NCBI GenBank assembly: GCA_003864495.1
Contig: ML133502.1
Coordinates: 2,148,550 to 2,212,549 of the forward strand
DNA from: Nemopilema nomurai
Lineage: Eukaryota; Cnidaria; Scyphozoa; Rhizostomeae; Rhizostomatidae
Length of the DNA stretch: 64,000 nucleotides
Direction of reading: 5' to 3'
In this document: in pieces, positions 40,343-52,000 of the stretch
Layout of the letters: each line of letters begins with the position of its first letter
How positions within the stretch are numbered: position 1 is the stretch's first letter
Notes under the pieces: model-generated
Database searches by the model: none
Told to the model about the DNA's origin: nothing
What the model saw: only the letters and a program-made list of their open reading frames with translations
Program-made: the position numbers and the translations under genes

Positions 40343-41992
40343 CGTTGGAAAGCGGAGCTCGCAAGTCTGGAATACTAAGAATATTTCACAACAAGGGTTT
40401 CTATGCTTTATATTTAGACGGCAATAGAAAATGATAAGAATGCTTCCAAGTGTGGGGAATCTCGTAAGGTCGTAGTTAAGGCCCTGTTTTCTGAATCAAA
40501 TTCCAAGTGACACTAAAGAAAACTCACTTTCGTTGGTTATGATGATTATTATGCTCAGAGAATGACATTCTTACGTGAGGCAACCCCAAACCCCTATCTC
40601 TGTCTCTCCCTCTCTCCTCGCTAAAGTTTACTGATAGTTGCGCTCAATTTATACAATTTTCGGAATTACCCTGGTCAAAGAAACCAGGCGAAAACAACAA
40701 CAAACACTACGTAATTTTCTAAAGCTAAAATAGACCTACATACAAATCAAACAAAGCAATCGATATTGCGTCAGACAAGTAATTTTAAGCGTTGGTTGCA
40801 AAACAAAGAAACCATTTTTAACGTTAGTCTAATAATGTCCCTGCAGAATATCCTTTCAGCGATTACCTAATTTCTAAGATTTACCACACAAGATTTGTGT
40901 TAAAGAGTTTCTATAATGATCTTAATCTTCCACACAGCTCTAGGTTCAACTTTAAATTTCCGTTTAATCACTATTTATCACGTATGCATAACGAATACGA
41001 GGCTACAATGGATCATTCCGGTAAAAGGGGCTTTACCCTGGGTACCAGACTCACTATATATAAAAAATAGCGAGTCTGGTCTAGCGCCACAGAAGTGATT
41101 CATTTCTGCGTTCGAAGCGCGTACTACTTCAACTTTCCCGCCAGGCCTAATCATGACATTGCACGAACGAGGTGTTTCCGCTCGGCGTTTAGATGAAAGG
41201 AATGAACATTTAGAGACCGGAAAAGCAAGAAAAAGCAAAGTTCAGTTATCAAAATTTTGTTTATCTTCAAGTTTTACAAAGATCATAATTTTACTGCTGA
41301 TACTCACATCCGCAAATTAAATGACAAGTTTCCATGCCACAAGAGCATTGAAAATTCTACTCAAGACAAACTCAATCCTCAATACAAAACTTCCTTCATC
41401 AATACACCATTTCGGAGTTCGCAATGCCATATGTCAAGAGGGACAAAGTTTGCGTGGCTCCTCCGCAATTTGTCCAAGGCCGACTACGGAAACGGATAGT
41501 GTGCTTAGAGGACTTTGCATATTAGGTTGTTTTATATATGAAATTGTGCCAGAGCTTTGAGATTGACAAGGTTTATACCCTATTTATTGTTACTTTTCAT
41601 AATTTTGTGGAGTTTTGATCTATTTTTGAAGACAAGACAAAGAAGAGTTCCATCCATTTATTTGGGCCTAAGAGATTTCACACAACTCGGTACGTTACTT
41701 TACCTTTCATTTTATTTTGTCACCTTCGATTTCATTTGAAAATTTTTTGCTGACAGTGATACTTTGAGCGGTCCTTTTATAAAAATTCTTATTATTCTAT
41801 TTTGTTTAGATACAAACATGGGGGAAGAATGACAGGTGACAAGAGGTACCCCGATAAGTTCCTGAAAAGAAATCACGCCGAAAAGCTAAGATGGCATCGC
41901 TTCACAGAAGACCAAGGAAAACGGAAACAGTGGATATCCTCTATTAGCCAATATCCTCTATAGAGCAATTTTAATCCTGGTCCTTGGACTTA
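40343..41992. other. No gene recognised
   Basis: Open frames at 40978-41238 (minus) and 41257-41560 (plus, with KFPCHKSIENSTQDK) match no family I know. The hairpin at 41044-41080 is the only clear structure. Confidence 0.35.
41044..41080. repeat. Short hairpin
   Basis: ACCAGACTC-A-CTAT and ATAG-C-GAGTCTGGT are inverted arms of 14 bp with one mismatch, around a 9-base loop of A and T. It may be the core of a small palindromic repeat. Confidence 0.6.
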
Positions 41993-42835
41993 GGCTGGAG
42001 TTACACTATACCGGATTGCTATCGGAGCGGAGCGGAGCGGAGTAATTTTTACTCCGGAGTGATAATTATGGTAGCAGTTACACTAAGACGCTCCGCTTGC
42101 TCCTACGCCATATTCCTCCGCATTTTTTACCACAGTGCAATGCGTATTTGCTTGTTTACAAAGCGCGCCAAAATTCATCACTTTCTTGATCTTGTAGAAG
42201 ATTTGTGTTGTGGTGTAATATATATTTTCTTTCAACAAATTCTGCGAGAATGGCGAAAAACAATCCGGAAAATGTCGAAAAAGGAAAGAGTCATTCGGAA
42301 GTTCTCTTTCCACTCTGCAGGAACAGGCAGCCCCTTTTGAAAGCCTAACCACCAACTGTCGCATCTCCCTGGCTTTAGCCAAAACCTTCGCCGAGCCTTT
42401 TCTTTCTTTGCTTTGCGACTTGCCTTGCTAGATAATGCAAATATAGCCTCCTCTGCATATCTTTGTCTCTGCATCAAATATAGATGCGAAGTGTCTCGAT
42501 AAAAGATAAACGACAATTGTAAAATACTGGCGAGTGAGATGAACACTGACATAAGAGCTACTTGAGATTCTAGGTCGTCCATCTTGAATTTAGGCGCCAA
42601 ACTTTGAAACGAGGTTTCAGAGCGGAGTATATCGGATTAGTGCGATTACACTACAACGCTCCGCTACGGAGTGACTCCGGAGTGACTTTCGTATCACCTC
42701 AAGAGCGGAGTGATTTTCACTCCGCTAATCAGAGCGTTGTGTACCGGATTCGTGCGGCGTAGTGTAACTGAAACCCCTATCCGATATGAAAGTCACTCCG
42801 CTCCGATAGCAATCCGGTATAGTGTAACTGGCACC
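41993..42835. mobile_element. PIF/Harbinger-type element with TTA duplication
   Basis: TTA flanks both ends (41990-41992, 42836-42838). Left end GGCTGGAGTTACACTATACC; right end complement GGTGCCAGTTACACTATACC, with matching sequence continuing through GGATTGCTATCGGAGCGGAG. Subterminal GAGCGGAGTG words repeat near both ends, including the longer block at 42610-42790. A 3-bp TTA or TAA duplication is the hallmark of this superfamily. Inside is only the first part of the transposase gene (42232-42600), so the element is a deletion derivative. Confidence 0.9.
42232..42600 (-). CDS. Truncated HARBI1-like transposase, N-terminal region
   Basis: A 122-residue frame from the ATG at 42600. Residues about 10-40 are hydrophobic (VALMSVFISLASILQLSF). 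A basic segment, SSKASRKAKKEKARRR, is followed by FWLKPGRCDSWWLGF and EEW-like PAEWKENFRMTLSFFDIF. The pattern RRRFWxxPGRxxxWW...WKENFRM is the known start of PIF/Harbinger nucleases. The frame ends at SRRIC before any DDE catalytic residue. It may be an exon of a once longer gene or a truncated product that still binds DNA. Confidence 0.75.
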   Translation of the reverse strand: MAPKFKMDDLESQVALMSVFISLASILQLSFIFYRDTSHLYLMQRQRYAEEAIFALSSKASRKAKKEKARRRFWLKPGRCDSWWLGFQKGLPVPAEWKENFRMTLSFFDIFRIVFRHSRRIC

Positions 42836-43723
42836 TTATGTATGTTCTAACCACTTTGTTGACAGTAAGCCCACAACCCAAAATCCTTTGCCCGTTCTAA
42901 TCTTCTATCACCAGGCTAAATGTGTGGTTGTCATTTACAGCAGTGTCAACCATATGCCAATCAAGCTCTCTGGAAAACTCTAGACAGATTAATACTTGCC
43001 AACACAGAATCAGCAATAGCTCCTTGAATGCCTTTACCTAGAAATTACATATGCCATAAAAAAATGGTTGCCACAAGCTGAAATATTCAATTTATTTACA
43101 ATTTCCGAAGACTCTTATGATGAATGATCGAATTTCTGTAACGGTTTCAAGGGACACCAGAAAAGAATAGATGCTAATTTTATACTCGTTGGTCAACTTC
43201 TCTTACCTGAATTATCAGCATTTATTCAATATTCCAACTAGTGATTTAAATCTATATTTCTGGCTAGTAACTTCAAATTCATCAGTGGATTCTTTGATAA
43301 GAGGAAGTCAAAGCCACATAAATAACCAATTATCGGTGCGGATCATTTTGCAACATTAAAGAAGAATTTGACTTCTGTCCCCGAGGTTGAACACTTTTTG
43401 CATCGTGAGCAATTTCGTAGAAGAAGAGTTAATCCATTCTTTTCTCATTTAGGATCCGATAACACAGGGGTTTGATCATGGAACTCAGATTTAACGTACA
43501 GATGAGATCAGAACTCAGATCAGAAGTTTAACGTACACAGGACTATTACGAAATTCATTGCGTTTCTAGAAAAACCCGAACATCTTGATATTATGGACAA
43601 TTTTATCTTATCTCAGAATTAGGTAGCTAAATTGATGGAAAATACAAATATTTCTCAATTTTGGCACATAGCTCTCTTTTTATAGCAGATATAAAAGTAT
43701 CGTTTGTCCGTCCGTCCCGCACG
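42836..43723. other. No gene recognised
   Basis: Contains a short local direct repeat near 43480-43540 (GAACTCAGAT and GTTTAACGTACA words). The same GGAACTCAGATT word recurs at about 48895 just before the satellite. Confidence 0.35.
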
Positions 43724-43804
43724 TGCAAATAGACAAATAATGGGCAGCCCCGTGGGAGTTTTCCTTATGAAAGCAAGCTCTTCTAGCAGGTCGGAGGTCT
43801 AGCG
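43724..43804 (+). repeat. 81-bp sequence duplicated at the satellite border
   Basis: Matches 48925-49005 with three substitutions, from TGCAAATAGACAAATAATGG to AGGTCTAGCG. Its continuation here is different from the satellite that follows the second copy. Confidence 0.9.
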
Positions 43805-44196
43805 TTTCATTTCTGTTATGTCCATGATAAACAAAGTAATTATCGAGTCTGAGCTTCATCATGTTTAACCCCATAAAAACGTAGTTCATTCAATCCAATT
43901 TTATAATTCGCACCATCACACCCGCTCCAGCATCTCAATATATTAATCTTGTGGTAGGTTGGTATAGGAAATTTAACATTCAAGTTACACAGTCTGAGTC
44001 CCTGTGGAAAGCTATCTCTCTCTGCTGGAAAAATATTTAGAGGAAATGGTTGGTGTCGTTAACGTACGAAGGTATGGTTTAAACATTTGGGCTTAAGAAA
44101 TGATCCAGGTATTTTTAAAGTTTCTCGGTGGGCGAACCACAACCTGAAACTATTGGTCTACCCAGTGTAAGGTTGTTAATCTTTTATTTGTGTATT

Positions 44197-44921
44197 TTAG
44201 ATAAACGATGGACCTCCGGGGTGCGGGGATTGCAGTTGCATTCGACGTTTCAAGGTGAATGCGGTCATTGTGAACTGGGCATGGAGCGGGGACAACGATA
44301 GCCCCCTGTTTAGGAGTGGATTTGGTGAAATGTAAGCTAAGGAGAGATTGACAATGTTGTTGATTAATTTAGCTAGGATAGCCCTTTCATGCAGCTTGCC
44401 CTTGTGTATTTTTTTGGTGCGTTTATGGGTGGTCTTTTTCTTCGGTTTGTACCTATAGAGCGTTGTGCTTGTTGAAGCCGTTCTAAGATTAGCATTGTAC
44501 ATCTTCCATTCTTCCATTCTAAATAGCAGAAAGTTAAACAAAAATAAAAGAATTAATGTTAACAAAAGAAAACATAAATGAAAACATCAAGTATATAGCA
44601 CCATAAGGAATGTATGATCTGAATGAATGAACAGATTGAAAACAGCAGCGTATTTGAGTGGGACTGGGCTCTTCCTTTGTTGTGGGCCTTTTGCGTTCTG
44701 GCCCCTGCCCTAGTCCATGCCCTAGATCTGGGTGCTGGGGGAGATGCAGCATGACTTTTGGCGTTGCAGTTTATTACTCGGATAATGTCCGGGTGATAAT
44801 GTTCATCCATTTCACTCCGGACTTGTGATGCTCTGACCTCCTCCTCCCTGGCCAATTCTAGGTGGTGGGATGCCATTACGAGGCAGATTTCCCTGCGGAG
44901 CGTTGCAATGGCCTTGTCCAT
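44197..44921 (-). pseudogene. Probable Penelope-like element N-terminal relic
   Basis: Minus frames 44921-44559 and 44565-44197 contain LRREICLVMASHHLELARE, and later KKIHKGKLHERAILAKLI, NNIVNLSLAYISPNPLLNRG and LSLSPLHAQF. The pattern VVNLS...L...LL-RGL-F-P precedes the reverse transcriptase in many cnidarian Penelope-like elements, and helix-rich LRRELALL..HHLELA stretches occur upstream of it. The catalytic domain is absent. Assignment is from memory of these patterns. Confidence 0.4.
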
Positions 44922-45674
44922 GGGCTCACGTTGGGTGTTACGAGGGAGAGGTGAAGTCAGATGCGAAGGAAGGTCGGGTTAAGGCAGGGAAGTGGTTGGA
45001 CACCCGGACACCCGGACACTCCGGGACAAATATTCATACTTGCTCTCATGGAAAAACACTTTGCTCTGCTTCTGCCCATGCATTACTAGCCACCATTACA
45101 AACTTTGAAAAATATGATGAATAAAAAGCTCCAGGAACGCTGGAGCAATCAAGACCAAAATCATAGAATATAGTTTAAAAGGCATATTTCGCATGGACAC
45201 TTGGCTAATAAAACAAAAGTGTTTGGAGTGGAATTCTTTTGCTCCGTTACTTTTCTTTTCTTTTAAAATGATATTTACTGCCGTAAAAATACGCTCTCCA
45301 TAACATGTTTTGTACATTCTCTGTTAAGGATGAAACGATTAAAATTTAGTGTGAAGTCACAATTTACGTTGATATATTTTTATTTTTGTTGAAAGGGATC
45401 ACAGGTTTTCGTCAAACTGCCATTTTTGCGTCCATTTAAGACAGGGTGTATTTTCAGAAAAAGCACGTTGGCCCCCCTAGCCCTTCTTTTCAAAGTGGAG
45501 GAGGGGCGCACACCTAACAACCCCCGCCCCCTCTCCGGCAACCCTGAATATGTTGACTGATGTAAATAAGACTTACATGTTGTATTCAACATTAAGGTAA
45601 ATTGTATTTAGTATGAAACTGAGTTCAAAGCATACCAGAGCTACATGATAACTTGCAATATTTCTTGCCCTAAG
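44922..45674. other. No gene recognised
   Basis: Small frames only. A CCGGACACC direct repeat occurs near 45003-45018. Otherwise I see nothing of note. Confidence 0.3.
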
Positions 45675-45786
45675 CATAGTCAATAGAAAAGGAATGGTTA
45701 GGAAAGCAACGGTGGAACAAAGGATTTTGCAAATTATGTTGAACTAATGGTCACGTGACGACGAACCGGTAAGGTTTTCTATCGCA

Positions 45787-46586
45787 ATGGCGACAAACAG
45801 TGAAGTGAGTGAGATCGAAGCGCTTCCCGATGACGAATTTACATTTTCAGATTCGCTTATTTCAACTATTGATTTTGTTTTTGATGATGAAAGTCTTCCT
45901 ACCACATTCATTTCGGACGATGATGTTATTGAACTGATTAGTGCGCAAGAATTTCCTTGCAACTTGTGTCAACGAATCTGCCGATCAAAAAGTGGCCTAG
46001 AAGTTCACATGGAGAGGAATCATTATTCTTTGCCAAAAGAGCCATTTCTCAAGGCTGAAGACTTTGTTGTCATTGCTAGAGAAATTAAGGAGAATGCATT
46101 GAAGGAAAATATGTACAGTGCAGAATTAATTGAAAGACTGCCAAGTGAAGTTCCCCTTCGGCTCCAGTCGTTCATAAACAATTTGTTGTCACATTACAAG
46201 AACGACCATGATAGCTTCTATACAAAATATTCAACGATTTTTGTAAAAACGCTCGAATTTTTCCCTGATAGAAGTGTGGAAGAAACAAATTTATTTCTTT
46301 TAAAGTTGGCGACAGCCGTGCTGTATAACGTAAAAAGGGAATGCTAGGTGATGTGGAGAATTCGTGTGGCAAGGGGCTCAGACAGGAAGAACGCGGTCCG
46401 TTGGCCTATGTTGCCGGTTCAGTTCTCAGCCAGATATATAAAAAAGCTGTTTTTCACAAGAGAAAAAGCCCGTGGCAAGAAGAAATCAAATCTCTTTTTG
46501 CCAAAACTTTATCGGTTGAAACTTCCCACAATGTTTTCATTGCAAGCATGGACAGAGGCGGTTTGTGTCTCTGTGGCACTAAGTGA
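45787..46586 (+). pseudogene. C2H2-finger protein of the THAP element, frameshifted
   Basis: ATG at 45787, with an acidic N-terminus (about residues 1-55). One C2H2 finger at about residues 58-79 starts CNLCQRICRSKSGLEVHM and ends ERNH, followed by a helix-rich part with EVPLRLQSFINNLLSHYKND. The frame stops at KREC (46347), and the +2 frame continues from about 46341 with GPLAYVAGSVLSQIYKKAVF to 46586. The YVAG-VL-YKK motif is common near the C-termini of cnidarian transposon proteins. It could be regulatory or a second transposition protein; function unknown. Confidence 0.6.
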
Positions 46587-46589
46587 CTA

Positions 46590-47300
46590 AGTATATTGTT
46601 GCCAATAAACCCAGCAGGTAACCCATCACAGACAGGAGCACTATCTATTGAAGATAAAGATTTTGTAACTCCATACTGTTGAATCTCAGGCACATTAATG
46701 TCAGACAACCTCCATCCATAGTAAAAGCATTCCACAGAAAATTCCTCATTAATGCTCACATAAAATCGGGGCACCAAAATTCTTTGTCAGTCAAGGTGAA
46801 ATTCACCTGACGATCTGTAACCTCATAAGACCAGGGATGAATCTTCGAGGTTTCAACTCCTTTTACAAATTTCGAAAAGGATGTGTATTTCCCTTCAAAG
46901 ACAAATCCCTGACAAGCGACCGGCGTTCTTCTTTCACCTCGCCATCGTCTAGCGACTTCCTAGGCAAATTTATGCTGGGAACTGATCCTGTGCGAAGTAC
47001 TTTGCGCGTAGGAAATTCGTCAATATCGCTCGGATTAAAATGTGTTTCACACAAATAAAATTTGTTCTCTTTAAACTGTCTCTCTAGATCGCTGTCCCTT
47101 ACACGTGTTCGACAAACAATTCTTATCCATTCATTTCTCGCAGTAATCTTTTTCTCTTTCGTTTCTTCGCTGTCTCTTTCGTTTGGTGACGGGATTTGGA
47201 AAAAGGAAATTTTAGAAATCGACAGATCTTTTCTTCTTCTACTTAAATCGTTAGTTCTGTTGTTCGTACATCCATAAAAACCACAGTTTTCACCCGGCAT
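46590..47300 (-). pseudogene. THAP-domain protein of the transposon, frameshifted
   Basis: The ATG at 47300 opens MPGENCGFYGCTNNRTNDLS. The C-x4-C, an aromatic FFQIPSP, W at NEWIRIV, LCETHFNPSDI (C-x2-H) and a closing SVPSINLP-type motif make a complete C2CH THAP zinc finger over residues 1 to about 115. The first frame ends at 46863. Two shifts then lead through YEVTDRQVNFTLTDKEFWCP to FYVSINEEFSVECFYYGWRL and DGLPAGFIGNNILS (down to about 46590). THAP domains bind the ends of P-type transposons. The protein is far shorter than a full P transposase and lacks a visible catalytic core. Confidence 0.75.
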
Positions 47301-47450
47301 TTCGCATCGTTTAACTATTTCGTGACTTGGTTAGGCCAGGTTTACTTCCCGCTTCGTCGTCACGCGACAAAGGAAATCGCGGACAATAACATCGCTGTTG
47401 AAAGACAAAAGCTTTCCTAACCATTCCTTTTCTATTGACTATGCCCTAAG

Positions 47451-48924
47451 TCTTGGGAGCCAGAACAAGCTATACTGCAACTATCTAGCTATATCTAGCA
47501 AAGCTCTTTACATGGTGCAATGAGCAATAAAGTTGTTTTGCTGTCTATCAAGTGCTACAGAGCTCGAGCGGGAAAAAGAATGACGGAAGCTCACTTTGTA
47601 CCAAATCACAAATGATGTAAATACTATTTAACCTGCAAGACAGTCTTAAAACTCATCTTCAATGTTGCACGAATGATCCGATACTGTAAAAGATTGACTG
47701 TGTGCACTTGAAAACGTACCAAGCGGCTGTTGTGAAAAAACTCGAGAAAAGTGGTGCACAACATAAACTTCTATAATATTATTGTGCGAACACAATACAA
47801 TTATAAAATAACGACTTATGTTAAGGGGCCCGAGACAAGCTTCAACTCAGAGAGGGGGATCCCCTTGTTATAAAGTGAACCTTTATCATTATTATTATTA
47901 CTTTTATTATTATATTATTATTATTATGTTTATGCTTAACCTTTTTTTGGTTTTCCTTTCTTTGGCTATGTACTGGGAGTGCGCTTTTGGATTGGAAGAT
48001 AGCAACAGGCAAAGTGTATTCTTTATCAATTGGCCTACTGAATTAAGAGGATATAACATCTCTCCCCCCCTGCAATCCGCTACTGCTTTAAGATGATCTA
48101 AAACGGTTTTAGGTTATGCCTTGGCAGAAAATTTAGCGAAAAATTCCAAAAAGGCGAAAACCACGAGACGCGAAAAACCGTGAAAAACTCTAGCACCCGA
48201 AATTTTAGTGAGAACGAAAGCTTATAGAAATTTGCTGCACCTTAAAATATATTGTCGTGTGCGTGAGAAATGCCCCACTAGAGAAACACCTTTTATATTA
48301 GTTCTGTAGAGATGAGAGTACCACGAGAAGTCTCGGAAAACCGATAAGTGGGTAGAGAGACAAGAAGATAGATGAAGTTTGAAATATCGCAACATCACTG
48401 GTTGTGGCATTGTGCGAGTGAAACACGAATATTTAAATCATGGAAAAGAATAGAGCAATATCCTATCCATGTCAGCCTTCAAAATCGACAACCCTCAACA
48501 ACACCGAAGAAGATTTGGCAAGGTGAAAAAACGACTTAACATTCACACTGGATGTTTTTCCAGTGCATGTCATTGAAAATTTCCAGTCGTTATGCCGTGG
48601 CTTTAGGCCCACTGGTTCGCTTCGGCCAAGCATGCATCGCCTTCTCTAATAACAATGTAAAATATATCCCGCTTTCCCCTAAATTTATCTGTGATATGAC
48701 ACTCATAACACAAACTACGCAACTTTATTTCGGACCCAAAAAGTAAAAATGAACTCATTTACCTCTGCCAGTAGAATTTGATTCAGCGAAAACACTTACA
48801 GACTTCCTCGGACACAGCACCAAATCTGCGAACGTGACTCAAGATGAAGCTTTAAGTATTGGCTTGTATGCTTTTTACCATAGGGAATTGACCCTGGAAC
48901 TCAGATTGAAAATGTCAACTTACA
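47451..48924. other. No gene recognised; microsatellite and possible LINE tail
   Basis: GC-rich GGGGCCCGAGACAAGC followed by (ATT)n at 47886-47928 looks like the 3' end of an L2-type LINE, but no coding part is attached. Small frames at 48222-48746 are unassigned. Confidence 0.35.
47886..47928 (+). repeat. (ATT)n microsatellite
   Basis: Imperfect ATT/TTA repeats over about 43 bp. Confidence 0.9.
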
Positions 48925-49005
48925 TGCAAATAGACAAATAATGGGCAGCCCCGAGGGAGTTTTCCTTATGAAAGCAAGCTCTTCTAGCAGGTCAAAGGTC
49001 TAGCG
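48925..49005 (+). repeat. 81-bp sequence at the left border of the satellite
   Basis: Second copy of 43724-43804. The first satellite unit starts 13 bp downstream, at 49018. Confidence 0.9.
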
Positions 49006-49017
49006 ACTGTGTTCTTT

Positions 49018-52000
49018 GAAGGGTAACAAAGAATTTAAACAGGGAAATTTTCTCAAAAAAAATACTTTTAGTAATTAGGTCAATCAATATTACTGTTCAA
49101 TAGGCTTGAAAGATTACGAAATTCAGCTCAGCTTAATCAATTTAATAACAGTTTTTTTCAAAAATGGAGCTGTTTTGACGCTTAATATCAAAATTTGCAG
49201 AGATTTTCCGCATATCTCAAATACTTTACACTTTGTACGATTGGGTTTTTCTCAAAAACTATAAAAAAAGTAACTCAAACTTTTTGCAAGCTTTAATTGT
49301 ACTCCATCACACAGGAAAATGCTAGATACGGAAAGTTTTTCAAATTCAAAGCTTCAATTTCTGACAACAGATCGAAGCGGCTATACATTTGTAGAATTCG
49401 AAAGTTTTTTGAAGGGTAACACAGAATTTAAACGGGGAAATTTTCTCAAAAAAATTGTCTTAGAAATTAGGTCAGTCAATATTAGTGTTCAATAGGCTTG
49501 AAAGATTACGAAATTCAACTCAGCTTAATCAATTTATTAACAGTTTTGTTTAAGAATGCAGCTGTATTGACGCTGAATTTCAAAATTTGCAGAGCTTTTT
49601 CGCATATCTCAAATACTTTACACTTTGTACGATTGAGTTTTTCTCAAAAACTATAATGGATATATAACTGAAACTTTTTGCAAGCTTTAATTGTAATCCA
49701 TCATACAGAAAAATTCTAGATAGATGAAGTTTTTCAAATGCAAAGCTTCAATTTTTTACAACAGATCGATGCAGCTATACATTTGTAGAATTCGAAAGTT
49801 TTTTGAAGGGTAACACAGAATTTAAACGTGGAAATTTTCTCAAAAAAAATTTGGTCAGTCAATATTAGTGTTCAATAGGCTTGAAAGATTACGAAATTCA
49901 GCTCAGCTTAATCAAATTATAACAGTTTTTTAAAAATTGAGTGTATTGACGCTGAATATGAAAATCTGCAGAGATTTTCCGCATATTCAAATACTTTACA
50001 CTTTGTACGATTGAGTTTTTCTCAAAAACTATATAGTATTTAACCAAACTTTTTGCAAGTTTAATTGTACTCCATCACACAGAAAATGCTGAACAGGAAG
50101 TTTTTCAAATGCAAAGCTTCAATTTTTGACAACAGATCGATGCGGCTATACATTTGTAGAATTCGAAAGTTTTTTGAAGGGTAACACAGAATTTAAACGG
50201 GAAATTTTCTCAAAAAATACTTTAGAATTAGATCAATCAATATTACTGTTCAATAGGCTTGAAGATTACGAAATTCAGCTCAGATTAATCAATTATTAAC
50301 AGTTTTCTTTAAAATGCGAGTGTATTGACGCTGAATATGAAAATCTGCAGAGATTTTCCGCATATCTCAAATACTTTACACTTTGTACGATTGAGTTTTT
50401 CTCAAAAACTATAATAGATATTGAACTCAAACTTTTTGCAAGCTTTAATTGTATCCTCCAACAGGAAATGCTGATACAAGTTTTTCAAATTCAAAGCTTC
50501 AATTTTTGACAACAGATCGATGCGGCTATACATTTGAGAATTCGAAGTTTTTTGAAGGGTAACACAGAATTTAAACGGGGAAATTTTATGAAAAAAAGTT
50601 TTAATAATTAGGTCAATCAATATTATTGTTCAATAAGCTTGAAAGATTACGAAATTCAGCTGAGCTTTACCACTTAATTAACAGTTATCTTAAAAAATGC
50701 GATGTATTGACGCTAAATATGAAAATCTGCAGAGATTTTCCGCATATCTCTACTTTACACTTTGTACGATTGAGTTTTTCTCAAAAACTATAATAGATAT
50801 TAACTCAAACTTTTTGCAAGCTTTAATTGTATCCATCACACAGGAAAATGCTGACAGGAAGTTTTTCAAATTCAAAGCTTCAATTTTTACAAAGATCGAT
50901 GCGGCTAAACATTTGTAGAAATCGAAAATTTTTTGAAGGGTAACACAGAATTTAAGCTGGGAAATTTTCTCAAAAAAAAATACTTTAAGTAATTAGATCA
51001 ATCAATATTACTGTTCAATAGGCTTGAAAGATTACGAAATTCAGCTCAGCTTAATCAATTATAACAGTTTTTTTAAAAATGCGACTGTATTGACGCTAAA
51101 TATGAAAATCTGCAGAGATTTTCCGCATATCTCAAATACTTTACACTTTGTACGATTGAGTTTTTCTCAAAAACTATAATAGATATTGAACTCAAACTTT
51201 TTGCAAGCTTTAATTGTATTCCATCACACAGGAAAATGCTAGATACGGAAGTTTTTCAAATTCAAAGCTTCAATTTTGACAACAGATCGATGCGGCTATA
51301 CATTTGTAGAATTCGAAAGTTTTTTGAAGGGTAACACAGAATTTAAATGGGAAATTTTCTCAAAAAATACTTTAAGTAATTAGATCAATCAATATTACTG
51401 TTCAATAGGCTTGAAAGATTACGAAATTCAGCTCAGCTTAATCAATTATAACAGTTTTCTTTAAAATGCGAGTGTATTGACGCTGAATATGAAAATCTGC
51501 AGAGATTTTCCGCATATCTCAAATACTTTACACTTTGTACGATTGAGTTTTTCTCAAAAACTATAATAGATATTTAACTCAAACTTTTTGCAAGCTTTAA
51601 TTGTATCCATCACACAGGAAAATGCTAGATACGGAAGTTTTTCAAATTCAAAGCTTCAATTTGACAACAGATCGATGCGGCTATACATTTGTAGAATTCG
51701 AAAGTTTTTTGAAGGGTAACACAGAATTTAAATGGGAAATTTTTCAAAAAAATACTTTAAGTAATTAGATCAATCAATATTACTGTTCAATAGGCTTGAA
51801 GATTACGAAATTCAGCTCAGCTTAATCAAATTACTAACAGTTTTTTTAAAAATGCGAGTGTATTGACGCTGAATATGAAAATCTGCAGAGATTTTCCGCA
51901 TATCTCAAATACTTTACACTTTGTACGATTGAGTTTTTCTCAAAAACTATAATAGATATGTAACTCAAACTTTTTGCAAGCTTTAATTGTATTCCATCAC

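Larger units (their letters stand above)
45675..47443. mobile_element. THAP-bearing DNA transposon with perfect 33-bp TIRs
   Basis: The inverted repeats 45675-45707 and 47411-47443 are identical over 33 bp, starting CATAGTCAATAG and ending in the complement. CCCTAAG directly precedes the left end (45668-45674) and follows the right end (47444-47450). The next base outward on the left is G and the last TIR base on the right is G, so the duplication is 7 or 8 bp. Subterminal CGTGACGACGAAxCGG sites lie at 45755-45769 and, inverted, near 47351-47366. THAP content, CA-TG ends and a 7-8-bp duplication suggest the P superfamily. Confidence 0.9.

Noticed and set aside
44534..44921. Proline- and arginine-rich minus frame as a host gene.
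   Set aside because: No intron-exon structure or known domain; the neighbouring frame looks like a Penelope N-terminal relic.
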